From assembly GCF_900106675.1 (NCBI RefSeq), contig NZ_FNOB01000016.1:26665-90664 (forward strand): a stretch of DNA of 64,000 nucleotides, given 5' to 3'. This document shows positions 8,971-17,247 of the stretch, in pieces. The position numbers and the translations under genes were made by a program. The notes below the pieces were generated by a model. The model did not search any database. It saw nothing but the letters and a program-made list of their open reading frames with translations, and was not told the origin of the DNA. Positions within the stretch are counted from its first letter, which is position 1. Every line of letters begins with the position of its first letter. This DNA is from Allgaiera indica (lineage in GTDB: Bacteria; Pseudomonadota; Alphaproteobacteria; Rhodobacterales; Rhodobacteraceae).

Positions 8971-9924
8971 ATGGATAGTGGAATGATCGACGCAACCCAT
9001 GGCGAAGCAACAGGTCCAGGCCGGTTCCGGCGTGCCTTGATCGCGATGGGGCTGCGTGGCGAGGACCCCGAGTTGGTCTCGCCGGTACCGGCCAACGCCT
9101 TCGAGTGGATCCGTGTGCTGTTCGGCATCACGCTGATCTACGACACCTGGACCACACTGAGTTGGGAACACAAACAGGCCGTCGCCCACACGCTGGGACT
9201 GCCGATCTCCAGCCCGACGCTGCACCTCCTGGTGGCCGTCATGGCCCTCGTGCAACTGGTCGTGGCGATGTCGATCGTCTTCAATCGGGGCGTCGCGATA
9301 CTGGCCTGGGTGGGCTTGCTGCACACCGTGTACGTCTGGGTGGTGCTCGAACACGGTGGCGATTTCGGCCAGCAGGGGACGGATCCCGGCGATGCCTTCG
9401 CCTATATGGTGATGTTCTTCTTCATCATCGCCGCCGACCGCCACAGCCGGTCGCCGGACCCGTCGAAGAACGAATATTTCACCCTGGCACGCCTGTGGTT
9501 CGGCTTTCTCTGGGCCTATGACGCGATGATGAAGTTCCACCCCTATTTCATGACCCATTTCACCGACTTCCTGACCTCGGCCGAGACCAGCGTCAAGGGC
9601 ACCTGGGGCGCGGGGCTGGACCAGGTGTTCCTGAACCTGACCAATATCATCGGTCCGCATGTCGTGCCGGTTCTGGTGGCGCTGACCGAGTCCCTGATCG
9701 CGCTGTCGCTGATCAGCGGGCGCGGGCTGCGGATCATGGCGCCGGTCGGCTTCGTGTTGGCGGTCGTGATCTGGAACACCGCCGAATCCTGGGGAGGCCC
9801 CTACCCCGATTTCGTGACCTCCGCGGGCGGACAGATGTTCGGTAACGTGATCATCTACGCGATGGCCTTCCTCTATATCCTGACGCTCTACAATCCGCTC
9901 GACTTGCTACGCCAGCGGCGCTGA
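8971..9924 (+). CDS. DoxX-like integral membrane protein
   Basis: A 317-residue protein with about seven or eight hydrophobic segments and the general pattern of DoxX/DoxD-type proteins (RVLFGITLIYDTWTTLSW; LWFGFLWAYDAMMKFHPYF; ALTESLIALSLISGRGLRIM). DoxX-like proteins are inner-membrane subunits linked to quinone-dependent oxidation, for example thiosulfate oxidation, but most members have no proven role. I take the ATG at 8971 (MDSGMIDAT), which has GGGAGA 7 bases upstream. The frame is open further upstream to 8758, but that part is arginine-rich and looks non-coding. The family placement is moderate and substrate cannot be inferred. Confidence 0.6.
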   Translation: MDSGMIDATHGEATGPGRFRRALIAMGLRGEDPELVSPVPANAFEWIRVLFGITLIYDTWTTLSWEHKQAVAHTLGLPISSPTLHLLVAVMALVQLVVAMSIVFNRGVAILAWVGLLHTVYVWVVLEHGGDFGQQGTDPGDAFAYMVMFFFIIAADRHSRSPDPSKNEYFTLARLWFGFLWAYDAMMKFHPYFMTHFTDFLTSAETSVKGTWGAGLDQVFLNLTNIIGPHVVPVLVALTESLIALSLISGRGLRIMAPVGFVLAVVIWNTAESWGGPYPDFVTSAGGQMFGNVIIYAMAFLYILTLYNPLDLLRQRR

Positions 9925-10059
9925 GCGCCATTGGCTTTGTATCCGATTCGATGAGGCGGCCGACCGGCACGAGCGATGGCGCGGGCAACCCGAACCTCCG
10001 AGTTCGGTGGATTTCCCGCTTCTTCGTCCCGGCGGTGTTGCACGCATGAAGGAGCCAAG

Positions 10060-10167
10060 ATGACGAGACGACCAAGACGGAACCATAGAGAACCCGAACC
10101 GCACCCTCTCTGCAAACCCGCACGTCGCGCAGGCAGCGCCAAAGGCCGGAAGCCCAATGAACATTAG
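10060..10167 (+). CDS. Possible small basic protein (35 residues)
   Basis: A short frame, starting MTRRPRRNHREPEPH and ending KGRKPNEH, is preceded by AAGGAG 6 bases before the ATG, a strong ribosome site. It is unusually rich in arginine and proline and has no domain I recognise. It lies just downstream of the DoxX-like gene and is convergent with the tRNA-Arg gene. It could be real or a chance frame in GC-rich DNA. Confidence 0.22.
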   Translation: MTRRPRRNHREPEPHPLCKPARRAGSAKGRKPNEH

Positions 10168-10174
10168 GGGAAAA

Positions 10175-10251
10175 TGGCGCACCCGGAGCGATTCGAACGC
10201 CCGACCCCCAGATTCGTAGTCTGGTGCTCTATCCAGCTGAGCTACGGGTGC
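10175..10251 (-). tRNA. tRNA-Arg (anticodon ACG)
   Basis: The reverse strand folds into a full cloverleaf: acceptor stem GCACCCG/CGGGTGC, D arm with AGCTCAGCTGGATAGAGC, anticodon stem CCAGA/TCTGG with loop CTACGAA giving anticodon ACG, and T arm with GTTCGAATC. The discriminator is G and the 3' CCA is encoded (TGG at 10175-10177 on the plus strand). ACG is normally edited to ICG by TadA so that it reads CGU, CGC and CGA. Confidence 0.96.
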
Positions 10252-10636
10252 GTGGGAGTGGCGTTTAGCCCTGCCAGCCGGGCATTGCAAGGGGCAAATC
10301 GCAGCTTTTCCGAAAGCCGCGGTCGGAAACCGCCCCGATCGACGCGGCGACCTCCGCCGATCTTGGCGCCGCGCGGTTTCCTCGGCGAAGAAATTCCCAG
10401 AAAAACATAGTCCCGTCGAAGCTTACCCCCCCCCGAACGGGATCCGGACGAGAAACCTCTGCTCGCGATGCGCCACCGCCTTCCGCTTCGGCCCACGCCG
10501 CGGACCGGGGCGGATGCATCCGGCCGGGCGCGTCCGTGATCACCGCGGCGGGCGAGCGGCAGGAATTCGCGCCCCGGGGCGGATGGCCACGCCAGAGGGG
10601 ATGGAATTCATGCGCGGCGACGATTAGATCAGAAGC
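10252..10636. other. 385-base intergenic stretch between tRNA-Arg and lolA
   Basis: No supported gene is seen. It must contain the leftward promoter of the tRNA and the rightward promoter of lolA. A run of nine C bases lies near 10426-10434, and no clear hairpin or promoter pair stands out. The long reverse-strand frame crossing it is the antisense of lolA. Confidence 0.5.
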
Positions 10637-11275
10637 ATGAAACGTCTTCGCCGCCTCAGCGCCCGCCCGTTCGTCCGCAATTCCGCCGCGCTTGCCGCGC
10701 CGCTGGTGGCCGCCCTGGCCCAACCCGCCGCTGCGGCGCCGATCCCGCTGGGGGATCTGTCGAGCTACCTCAACAGCATGACGACCGCCGAGGCGCCCTT
10801 CACCCAGATCAACGCCGATGGTTCGATCTCGACCGGCACGCTGTACATCGACCGTCCCGGACGGGTCCGGTTTCAATACGCGCCGCCGAATGGAACGCTG
10901 GTGATCGCCAACAATGGCGTCGTCGCGGTGATCGATCCGAAATCGAACCAGATCCCGCAGCAATACCCGCTGCGCCGCACACCGCTGAACCTGATCCTAG
11001 CACGCCATGTCGAACTGAGCCGCAGCAATTCCGTGACCGGACTGCGCCAGGACGGCGTCAAGACGATCGTCACGGCGCATGATCCGAAACATCCCGATTA
11101 CGGCTCGATCCAGCTGATCTTCACGCCGGACCCGACCCAACTGCGGCAATGGGCGATCACCGATCAAAGCGGCCAGAAGACGACCATCGTCCTGGGCGAC
11201 ATGAAAACCGGGATATCGATCCCGCCCAAGACCTTCGATATCGGCGCGGCCACACCCCGGCAGGTCAAGCGCTAG
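10637..11275 (+). CDS. lolA: Outer-membrane lipoprotein carrier protein LolA-like
   Basis: A 212-residue periplasmic protein with a long signal peptide ending near QPAAAA (residues 27-34). The mature part has LolA features: FTQINADGSISTGTLYIDRPGRVRFQYAPP (the conserved R-PG-RFRW-like strand) and a downstream hydrophobic half-barrel with LTF-like strands. It should carry lipoproteins from the inner-membrane LolCDE complex to the outer membrane. No other lol gene is in the window. It is convergent with the lytic transglycosylase gene, whose stop lies 36 bases away. Confidence 0.85.
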   Translation: MKRLRRLSARPFVRNSAALAAPLVAALAQPAAAAPIPLGDLSSYLNSMTTAEAPFTQINADGSISTGTLYIDRPGRVRFQYAPPNGTLVIANNGVVAVIDPKSNQIPQQYPLRRTPLNLILARHVELSRSNSVTGLRQDGVKTIVTAHDPKHPDYGSIQLIFTPDPTQLRQWAITDQSGQKTTIVLGDMKTGISIPPKTFDIGAATPRQVKR

Positions 11276-11311
11276 GACAGGACAAGCGCTGGGACGACGC
11301 CTTCGGTTTTG

Positions 11312-11893
11312 CTACATCCTCCCGCAAGAGATCAGCTGCGCCTCATAGCTATAGGCGCGCCGCTGCACCCGATCCGCCACCTCCATCAACCAACGCTTGT
11401 GGCGGTACGAGCCACGGGCATAGCCGGCGAACCCCTCATGATAGGCAAGGTAAAGGTCGCGCGCATCGGACCGCGGGATACCCAGCTTCTGATGCGCCTT
11501 GTTCAGATACCAGCCCATGAAATCGGTGGCATCATTGATGTTCGTGCGCCGAGCGCCCCAGCGTCCGGCCTCCTTGCGGTAATCGTCCCAGGTTCCGTCC
11601 AGCACCTGCGCATACCCGTAGGCCGAGCTTTGCCGCCCCATCGGGATCACACCCAGAAGCCAGCGAAACGGCGTGCGCGCATCACCGACGAAACGCGATT
11701 CCTGATGGATCATCGCCATCTGCACGGCCACCGGAATGCCCCATCGCGCACGCGATTGGCGCATCGCCGACAGGTAATGAGGCCGCTCGCTTACGATCAC
11801 GCAGGCGTCGTTCACGTTGGTCGGCGGCGCGAAACGGCGCCCACAGGACGCCAATGCCAGCAACACCATGGCTGCGAGGAGAAGTCTGCTCAT
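11312..11893 (-). CDS. Lytic transglycosylase (SLT-domain) lipoprotein
   Basis: A 193-residue lipoprotein. The signal sequence ends in the lipobox LASC, with the lipidated cysteine at residue 17. The SLT/Lyt-like catalytic part includes MIHQESRFVGDARTPF, where the glutamate in HQES is the expected catalytic residue, then SSAYGYAQVLDGTWDDYR and YHEGFAGY, all standard for soluble lytic transglycosylase folds. It cleaves peptidoglycan glycan strands from the membrane face. It is a compact, single-domain enzyme, probably remodelling or editing the wall. It is divergent from hspQ. Confidence 0.85.
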   Translation of the reverse strand: MSRLLLAAMVLLALASCGRRFAPPTNVNDACVIVSERPHYLSAMRQSRARWGIPVAVQMAMIHQESRFVGDARTPFRWLLGVIPMGRQSSAYGYAQVLDGTWDDYRKEAGRWGARRTNINDATDFMGWYLNKAHQKLGIPRSDARDLYLAYHEGFAGYARGSYRHKRWLMEVADRVQRRAYSYEAQLISCGRM

Positions 11894-12107
11894 CTGCCTC
11901 TCGCTTATTGTTGGCCACAGGATAAGCGAAATTTTCCGAACAGAAAACCGCCCCGTCGCCCGAAACCGCAGGAAAATTCGCGATTTCGCGGCCGCGGCGG
12001 CGCGGCACTGTCGGGGCGGAGTTCACAGACTGTTTCTCGAATACTTGATCCCGCCGATGGACGACACGGCGTCGAAGGACTAACTATTATGCTGGGGGTT
12101 GTAATGA

Positions 12108-12434
12108 ATGCTTAAGACGCGGGCAAAATACCACATCGGCCAGGTGGTGCGTCATCGCAAACATCCGTTTCGCGGTGTCGTCTTCGATGTCGACGCCATG
12201 TTTTCGAACACCGAAGACTGGTACCAGGCCATCCCGGAAGAGAGCCGCCCGTCCAAGGATCAGCCGTTCTACCACCTTCTCGCGGAAAACGATCAAAGCT
12301 ATTACGTGGCCTATGTTTCCGAACAAAATCTCGTCCCCGACGAAACCGGAGAGCCTGTCGAACACCCCGACCTGCCCGACCTGTTCGGTGATTTCGACGG
12401 CGCGGCCTACTCGCTTCAGTTCCAACTGAACTGA
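12108..12434 (+). CDS. hspQ: Heat-shock protein HspQ
   Basis: A 108-residue protein of the YccV/HspQ family. Conserved elements are FRGVVFDVDAMFSNTEDWYQ, QPFYHLLAENDQSYYVAYVSEQNL and a C-terminal acidic part ending in DLFGDFDGAAY. In enterobacteria HspQ is a small stress protein that modulates Lon-dependent proteolysis and binds hemimethylated DNA in vitro. Its role in this organism is inferred by homology. Length is typical. The 214-base upstream region is shared with the divergent transglycosylase; I did not find a convincing heat-shock promoter in it. Confidence 0.92.
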   Translation: MLKTRAKYHIGQVVRHRKHPFRGVVFDVDAMFSNTEDWYQAIPEESRPSKDQPFYHLLAENDQSYYVAYVSEQNLVPDETGEPVEHPDLPDLFGDFDGAAYSLQFQLN

Positions 12435-12656
12435 TCAGCCCTCACGGATCCCCAGACACGCGCACAGCCGCCGCCCCGCACTGACAGCAGAGGGGACCGG
12501 CCCGGCGGGCCTAGTCCAGGACGTGCCGAAAGCTTCGAAGCACCCCCTCCGCCTGCGGGCCTCGCCGGTCGCCGCGGCAAGGCCTTGTGCGCCCCAGCGG
12601 GTTGTGCGGCATGGGGAATAGGGCCTCGGTTCTCGTCCGCCGGGCGCGGCCGCGCC

Positions 12657-14240
12657 TCAATAACCCAGGGCGCAGCCATCCTTGCGCGGATCCGAGGCGC
12701 CCACCAGCACCCCGGTCTCCGGGTCGATCAAGATCGCCTGGGCGCCGCCGATCGGCCCGCTGGGAATGCGTACATCATGCCCCATCTCGGCCAGCTTCGC
12801 GCGCACCGCATCGCTGTAGCCACGCTCGACCTCCATCCCTTCGCCGCCCACGGCAAAGCTGCGCGGGGCATCGATCGCGCCCTGCGGGTCAAGACCGAAA
12901 TCGGTCAGGTTGGTGACGAAGCGCGCATGACCGTTCGCCTGATAGGCCCCGCCCATCACCCCGAAGGGCATCATCACCTTGCCGTCGCGGCACAACATGC
13001 CCGGAATGATCGTGTGCATCGGACGCTTGCCCGGGCCGGCCTCGTTCGGGTGCCCCTCGGTCAGGGTGAAGCCCGCACCGCGGTTCTGGAAATTGATCCC
13101 GTAGCGCGACGACGCCAGGCCAGAGCCGAAGGCATGGAAGACCGAATAGATCAGCGACACCGCCATGCGGTCGCGGTCGACCACGGTGATATAGATCGTG
13201 TCGCGGTGCACCGCCTCGGACAGCGGCGCCGGATCGGCCATCGCCCGCTTGGGGTCGATCAGCGCGGCCAGTTTCTGCGCGGTCTCGACCGACAGCATAT
13301 GATCGAGCCGGGTCATATGGGCGGGGTCGGCAACGAACCGGTTGCGCGCGTCATAGGCAAGCTTCGCGGCCTCGGCCTCGATATGGGCGCGCTCGGCACC
13401 GAAAGGGTCCATCGAGGCCAGGTCGAATTGCGCCAGGATGTTGAGCAGCAGGATCGCCGCCGCCCCCTGCCCGTTCGGCGGATGCTCGACCAGTTCGATA
13501 TCGCGGTAGGTGCCGCGCACCGGCTCGCCATAGCTGCATTCGGTGGCCGCGAAATCCTCCACCGTGTGGCTGCCACCCAGGGCGCGCAACGAGGCCACCA
13601 TGTCCTCGGCCACCGCCCCCTCGTAGAAACCGGCACGGCCCTCGGCGGCGATCTTGCGCAGCACCTCGGCCTGCCGCGGCGCGCGGAAGGTCTGCCCGAT
13701 CGCCGGCGCCTTGCCGTCCAGCAGGTAGAAATCGCGCGCATCGCCCTGCAACACCCCGGCCGAGGCCGCCCAGTCGAAGGCCACACGGGGCGCAACCGGC
13801 ACGCCTTCGTCCGCGTAGCGGATCGCCGGGGCCAGGACGCGCGACAGCCCCAGCTTGCCCCAATCCTGCGACAGCCGGCAGAAGGCATCGACCGCGCCGG
13901 GCACGGTCACCGCTTCGGGTCCGTGCGGCGGCACCGCCGTCAGCCCGCGGCCGCGCATCTCGGCCGCGCTCAATCCCGCCGGCGCCCGGCCCGATCCGTT
14001 CAGCGCGACGATCCGCTCCTCGCCCGCCGGTTTGAGCAGCACGAAGCAATCGCCGCCGATCCCGGTCATCTGCGGCTCGCAGATCCCCAGCAGCACCGCC
14101 CCGGCGATCGCGGCATCCACCGCGTTGCCCCCCGCCTCCAGCGTTTCGACCGCCACCTTGGCCGCCAGCGGATGTGAGGTTGCGCAGAGTCCGTTCTGGG
14201 CGAAGACCGCCGATCGGCCGGGAAGTTGGTAGTCGCGCAT
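12657..14240 (-). CDS. ggt: Gamma-glutamyltransferase family protein
   Basis: A 527-residue Ntn-hydrolase. The N-terminus has the family pattern GLCATSHPLAAKVAVETLEAGGNAVDAAIA and then GIGGDCFVL. The autoproteolytic/catalytic threonine is expected at residue 348 in HRDTIYITVVD, followed by AVSLIYSVF and a C-terminal QAILIDPETGVLVGASDPRKDG. The start at 14240 is backed by GAGG 8 bases upstream; a longer frame to 14309 is less likely. No clear secretion signal is seen, so it resembles cytosolic or YwrD-type members rather than the periplasmic glutathione enzyme. Substrate is uncertain. Confidence 0.88.
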   Translation of the reverse strand: MRDYQLPGRSAVFAQNGLCATSHPLAAKVAVETLEAGGNAVDAAIAGAVLLGICEPQMTGIGGDCFVLLKPAGEERIVALNGSGRAPAGLSAAEMRGRGLTAVPPHGPEAVTVPGAVDAFCRLSQDWGKLGLSRVLAPAIRYADEGVPVAPRVAFDWAASAGVLQGDARDFYLLDGKAPAIGQTFRAPRQAEVLRKIAAEGRAGFYEGAVAEDMVASLRALGGSHTVEDFAATECSYGEPVRGTYRDIELVEHPPNGQGAAAILLLNILAQFDLASMDPFGAERAHIEAEAAKLAYDARNRFVADPAHMTRLDHMLSVETAQKLAALIDPKRAMADPAPLSEAVHRDTIYITVVDRDRMAVSLIYSVFHAFGSGLASSRYGINFQNRGAGFTLTEGHPNEAGPGKRPMHTIIPGMLCRDGKVMMPFGVMGGAYQANGHARFVTNLTDFGLDPQGAIDAPRSFAVGGEGMEVERGYSDAVRAKLAEMGHDVRIPSGPIGGAQAILIDPETGVLVGASDPRKDGCALGY

Positions 14241-14413
14241 TCTTGCCCTCCTCGCAATTCGCCGCGACGATAGGCCGGGGCCGGCGCCATGCCAAGTACC
14301 CGCGGTCAAGGATTATGACCAATACCCAGGGGGGAAGCGAAAGAGACCGATGGGGAGGGGGCGATCTTGCCATGCCCCCGGGCGCCACAGGGGCGCGGCA
14401 CATGTCCTGAACG

Positions 14414-14453
14414 CCAAAAAACCCGCAAGGCCTGGCGGCCGCGGGTTTTTTGG
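14414..14453 (-). terminator. Bidirectional rho-independent terminator after the RsbW/STAS pair
   Basis: A perfect 13-bp inverted repeat CCAAAAAACCCGC / GCGGGTTTTTTGG with a 14-base loop that itself holds GGCC palindromes. Read leftward, the stem ends in six T bases. It lies about 170 bases beyond the end of the leftward anti-sigma-type gene and before the gamma-glutamyltransferase start, so it should separate the two transcription units. Confidence 0.85.
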
Positions 14454-14622
14454 TGTCTCGCCGCACAGGAACCTCGGCTCCGCGAACTGGGTGGGGGCTG
14501 TTGACCGCGGCGCCGAGGTGAAGCCTGTGCAGCTACCGCTTCGATATCGCCGCAGCCAATGGCCGAGGTATGGGCGAAATCCGGCATCTTTGCGGCACTG
14601 TTTACCCGGCGCCGACACTGGG

Positions 14623-15111
14623 TCAGATAGAGGGCTTTTGTTCGACCATCAGACTGAATCGGAACCAGTTGCAACCGCCCTCGCGCCCGTGGTCCAGGCT
14701 GCACGCCAAAGCCCGAATCAAATGCCAGCCGAATCCCCCCTCGGGCGGATCCGCAGCATCCGAGGCCGGCAGCGCGCCTTCGGGCAGCATCCCGCCCGGC
14801 ATCGGCCGACCCCAATCGCGCACGACAAAACGCAGCGCCCGCGCCCGGCCGTCCGCCCCGCTTTCAACATCCGCAGCAAGCTCGATCCAGCCGCCACGTT
14901 GGTCATAGGCGTGCTCGACCACGTTATTCAGAACCTCCGCCAGCAAGATCTCGGCCGCGGCACGGTCATCGGCGGAGACACCTGCAAGGCCAAGGGCCTC
15001 CAACACCGCTTCCAGCGCCGTGCGCACCGCCATCGGATCTGCGGCGAAATCCAGGCAGATCACCCCGGCGTCGCTGCCCCCTTGGGCCGAGGTCGCCGTC
15101 TCAACCCGCAT
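14623..15111 (-). CDS. RsbW-like anti-sigma factor / serine kinase (HATPase domain)
   Basis: A 162-residue GHKL ATPase-domain protein. The N-box is AEILLAEVLNNVVEHAY, the G1-like region is VVRDWGRPMP, and the G2-like region is GGFGWHLIRALACSL. This domain order matches RsbW/SpoIIAB kinases, which bind and block a sigma factor or other partner and phosphorylate a STAS antagonist. Its start overlaps the end of the STAS gene by 11 bases, so the two are translated as a unit. No sigma factor, PP2C phosphatase or sensor is encoded nearby, so the partner is unknown. Confidence 0.85.
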   Translation of the reverse strand: MRVETATSAQGGSDAGVICLDFAADPMAVRTALEAVLEALGLAGVSADDRAAAEILLAEVLNNVVEHAYDQRGGWIELAADVESGADGRARALRFVVRDWGRPMPGGMLPEGALPASDAADPPEGGFGWHLIRALACSLDHGREGGCNWFRFSLMVEQKPSI

Positions 15112-15451
15112 GGCGGCTTTCCGCCGCGGCGGAAAGCTTCGGCACCGCCGCGTGCAGGGTGAAGACGCTGTCCATCCGGGTCAGGGCGAAGACCTTGTTC
15201 ACCGTCGGGGTCATTCCCGCCAGTTCCAATTGTCGTTCGGGCGCCAGCATCTTCATTACCGCAACCACCGCGCCCAAACCGCTGCTGTCGAGAAAATCCA
15301 CCTGCGACAGATCCAGGATCACCCGCGTCACCGGCTGGTTGGCGATTTCGCGCATCTTATCCTTGAACCGGATCGCCACCGCGGCGTCGATCCGCTTTTC
15401 CTCGACGCGGACAAGCAGGAAATCCTCCTGCAAATGCGGCACCAGTTTCAT
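15101..15451 (-). CDS. STAS-domain anti-sigma factor antagonist
   Basis: A 116-residue single STAS domain. The phosphorylation site is the usual DSSGLG, with serine 56 the likely acceptor, after the strand VTRVILDLSQVDFL. It should act as the RsbV/SpoIIAA-type partner of the adjacent kinase: dephosphorylated, it would sequester the kinase and free its target. I chose the ATG at 15451 because GGAGGG lies 6 bases upstream; a TTG at 15478 in the same frame is weaker. Confidence 0.88.
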   Translation of the reverse strand: MKLVPHLQEDFLLVRVEEKRIDAAVAIRFKDKMREIANQPVTRVILDLSQVDFLDSSGLGAVVAVMKMLAPERQLELAGMTPTVNKVFALTRMDSVFTLHAAVPKLSAAAESRHAG

Positions 15452-15537
15452 CCGACCCTCCGTCAGTAGCTGTCGCAAAGGCTAGACGGCAATCCTTACC
15501 ATTCGGTATGCAGGGCCATTCGGAAATGGAGGCGAAG

Positions 15538-16716
15538 ATGGAAGACGTGGTGATCTCCGGCGCGGCGCGGACCGCGATGGGCGGCTTTCAGGGGGTGTTC
15601 GCCCCGGCCACGGCGGCCGAGCTGGGCGGCGCGGCGATCCGCGCGGCGATGGAAGGTGCCGGGGTCGCCCCCGCGAAGGTCGAAGAGGTTCTGATGGGCT
15701 GTGTCCTGCCCGCGGGCCAGGGCCAGGCGCCCGCGCGCCAGGCGGGCTTTGCCGCCGGCCTGGGCGAAGAAGTCCCGGCGACCACGCTGAACAAGATGTG
15801 CGGCTCGGGGATGCGTACGGCGATGATGGGCTTCGACCAGATCGCGTTGGGCCACAGCGGCGTCCTCGTCGCGGGCGGCATGGAGAGCATGACCAACGCG
15901 CCCTATCTGCTGCCCAAGGCACGCGGCGGGTTTCGGATGGGCCATGGCCAGGTGATCGACCACATGTTCCTCGACGGGCTTGAGGATGCCTACGACAAGG
16001 GTCGGCTGATGGGCACCTTCGCCGAAGATTGCGCCGAGGCCTTCCAGTTCACCCGCGACGCGCAGGACGCCTATGCGGTGGGGTCGCTGGAAAACGCGCT
16101 GGCGGCACAGACCTCCGGCGCCTTCGAGGCAGAGATCACCCCGGTCACCGTGACCACCCGCAAGGGCGAGGCCGTGGTGGCGGTGGACGAACAGCCCGGC
16201 AATGCCCGGCCCGACAAGATCCCGACGCTGAAACCCGCCTTCCGCAAGGACGGAACGGTGACGGCGGCGAATTCCTCGTCGATCTCGGACGGGGCGGCGG
16301 CGCTGGTGATGGCCAGCCGCAGCGCGGCCGACGCCGCCGGCCTGCCCATTCGCGCCCGTGTCCTGGGCCATGCCAGCCACGCCCAGGCGCCGGGCCTCTT
16401 CCCCACCGCGCCGATCCCCGCCGCGCGCAAGCTGATGGAGCGCCTCGGCTGGTCGGTCGGCGATGTCGATCTGTGGGAGGTGAACGAAGCCTTCGCGGTG
16501 GTGCCGATGGCCTTCATGCACGAGATGGGCGTGCCACGCGAGAAGATGAACGTGAACGGCGGCGCCTGTGCGCTGGGGCACCCGATCGGCGCCTCGGGCA
16601 CGCGGATCATCGTCACGCTCCTCAATGCGCTGGAAAAGCGCGGGCTGAAGCGCGGGCTTGCGGCGATCTGCATCGGCGGCGGAGAGGGCACCGCGATCGC
16701 GATCGAGCGCCCCTGA
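15538..16716 (+). CDS. Acetyl-CoA acetyltransferase (thiolase)
   Basis: A 392-residue thiolase that condenses two acetyl-CoA or cleaves 3-ketoacyl-CoA. The acyl-accepting cysteine is in LNKMCGSGMRT, the family signature NVNGGACALGHPIGASG carries the active histidine, and the C-terminal catalytic cysteine is in ICIGGGEGTA. Length matches the family. GGAGG 7 bases before the ATG at 15538 decides this start over two upstream in-frame ATGs. It is not next to phaB, phaC or fatty-acid degradation genes, so its pathway (PHB, beta-oxidation or branched amino acids) is not set by context. Confidence 0.93.
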   Translation: MEDVVISGAARTAMGGFQGVFAPATAAELGGAAIRAAMEGAGVAPAKVEEVLMGCVLPAGQGQAPARQAGFAAGLGEEVPATTLNKMCGSGMRTAMMGFDQIALGHSGVLVAGGMESMTNAPYLLPKARGGFRMGHGQVIDHMFLDGLEDAYDKGRLMGTFAEDCAEAFQFTRDAQDAYAVGSLENALAAQTSGAFEAEITPVTVTTRKGEAVVAVDEQPGNARPDKIPTLKPAFRKDGTVTAANSSSISDGAAALVMASRSAADAAGLPIRARVLGHASHAQAPGLFPTAPIPAARKLMERLGWSVGDVDLWEVNEAFAVVPMAFMHEMGVPREKMNVNGGACALGHPIGASGTRIIVTLLNALEKRGLKRGLAAICIGGGEGTAIAIERP

Positions 16717-16778
16717 GCGCGGCGCCGTTCGCCGCGATCTGGCGTCTGCCGCAGTCCGGCCGAGGCCTGCCGCCGGGG

Positions 16779-17141
16779 TCAGGTCTTGGCCGCCCCGGCG
16801 CGCAGGATCCAGACGCGCAGAAGGCTTGCGGCGATCAGCGCCAGCGCGATCCCCAGGCAATCGGCGTAGAAATCGTGGATATCGCGGTCACGGCCGACAT
16901 AGGGTTGGATCAGTTCGACCAGGCCGCCCAAAGCGACCGCCGCTGGGACCATGATCCTCAGCCAGCGCGGCCGGAACAGCGCGGCCGGCACCACCAGGCT
17001 GCCGAAGCCCAGCAGATGCTGGATCTTGTCGCTACCCAGCGCGTGCTGGGACAGCAGCGGATGTGGCGACAGCGTTCCCACGCCGATCAGCACCACAAGC
17101 GCCAGCGTCAGCGGCGCGGTATATCGAATGCCAATGTCCAT
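16779..17141 (-). CDS. VanZ-like membrane protein
   Basis: A 120-residue protein with three or four hydrophobic segments. The motif HLLGFGSLVVPAALF and the C-terminal block GGLVELIQPYVGRDRDIHDFYADCLG, with the acidic/histidine cluster between helices, are typical of VanZ-like proteins. The biochemical role of the family outside teicoplanin resistance is not known. It sits alone, convergent with the thiolase and upstream, in the same orientation, of nothing obviously related. Confidence 0.7.
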   Translation of the reverse strand: MDIGIRYTAPLTLALVVLIGVGTLSPHPLLSQHALGSDKIQHLLGFGSLVVPAALFRPRWLRIMVPAAVALGGLVELIQPYVGRDRDIHDFYADCLGIALALIAASLLRVWILRAGAAKT

Positions 17142-17247
17142 CCGCAGACGTTAAGCAGATCGCCCCATCACGCACCATTCAAATCCTGCGTGACAGGGCA
17201 GCAGGCTGGCGGTGACTTGCCGGGGAGCGCGACGCCTCCGGCGGCTT

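Noticed and set aside
7556..9010. Leftward 484-codon frame covering truA and the following gap
   Set aside because: Most of it is the antisense of truA. The remaining part (8350-8900) has no motif and no ribosome site, so it does not fill the gap.
12435..12656. Short leftward frame between hspQ and the gamma-glutamyltransferase gene
   Set aside because: It overlaps the end of the transferase gene, lacks a ribosome site and has shadow-like composition.
14416..14453. Palindrome considered as a transposon end or regulatory operator
   Set aside because: The T-rich arm and position after the leftward operon fit a terminator better, and no mobile gene is near.
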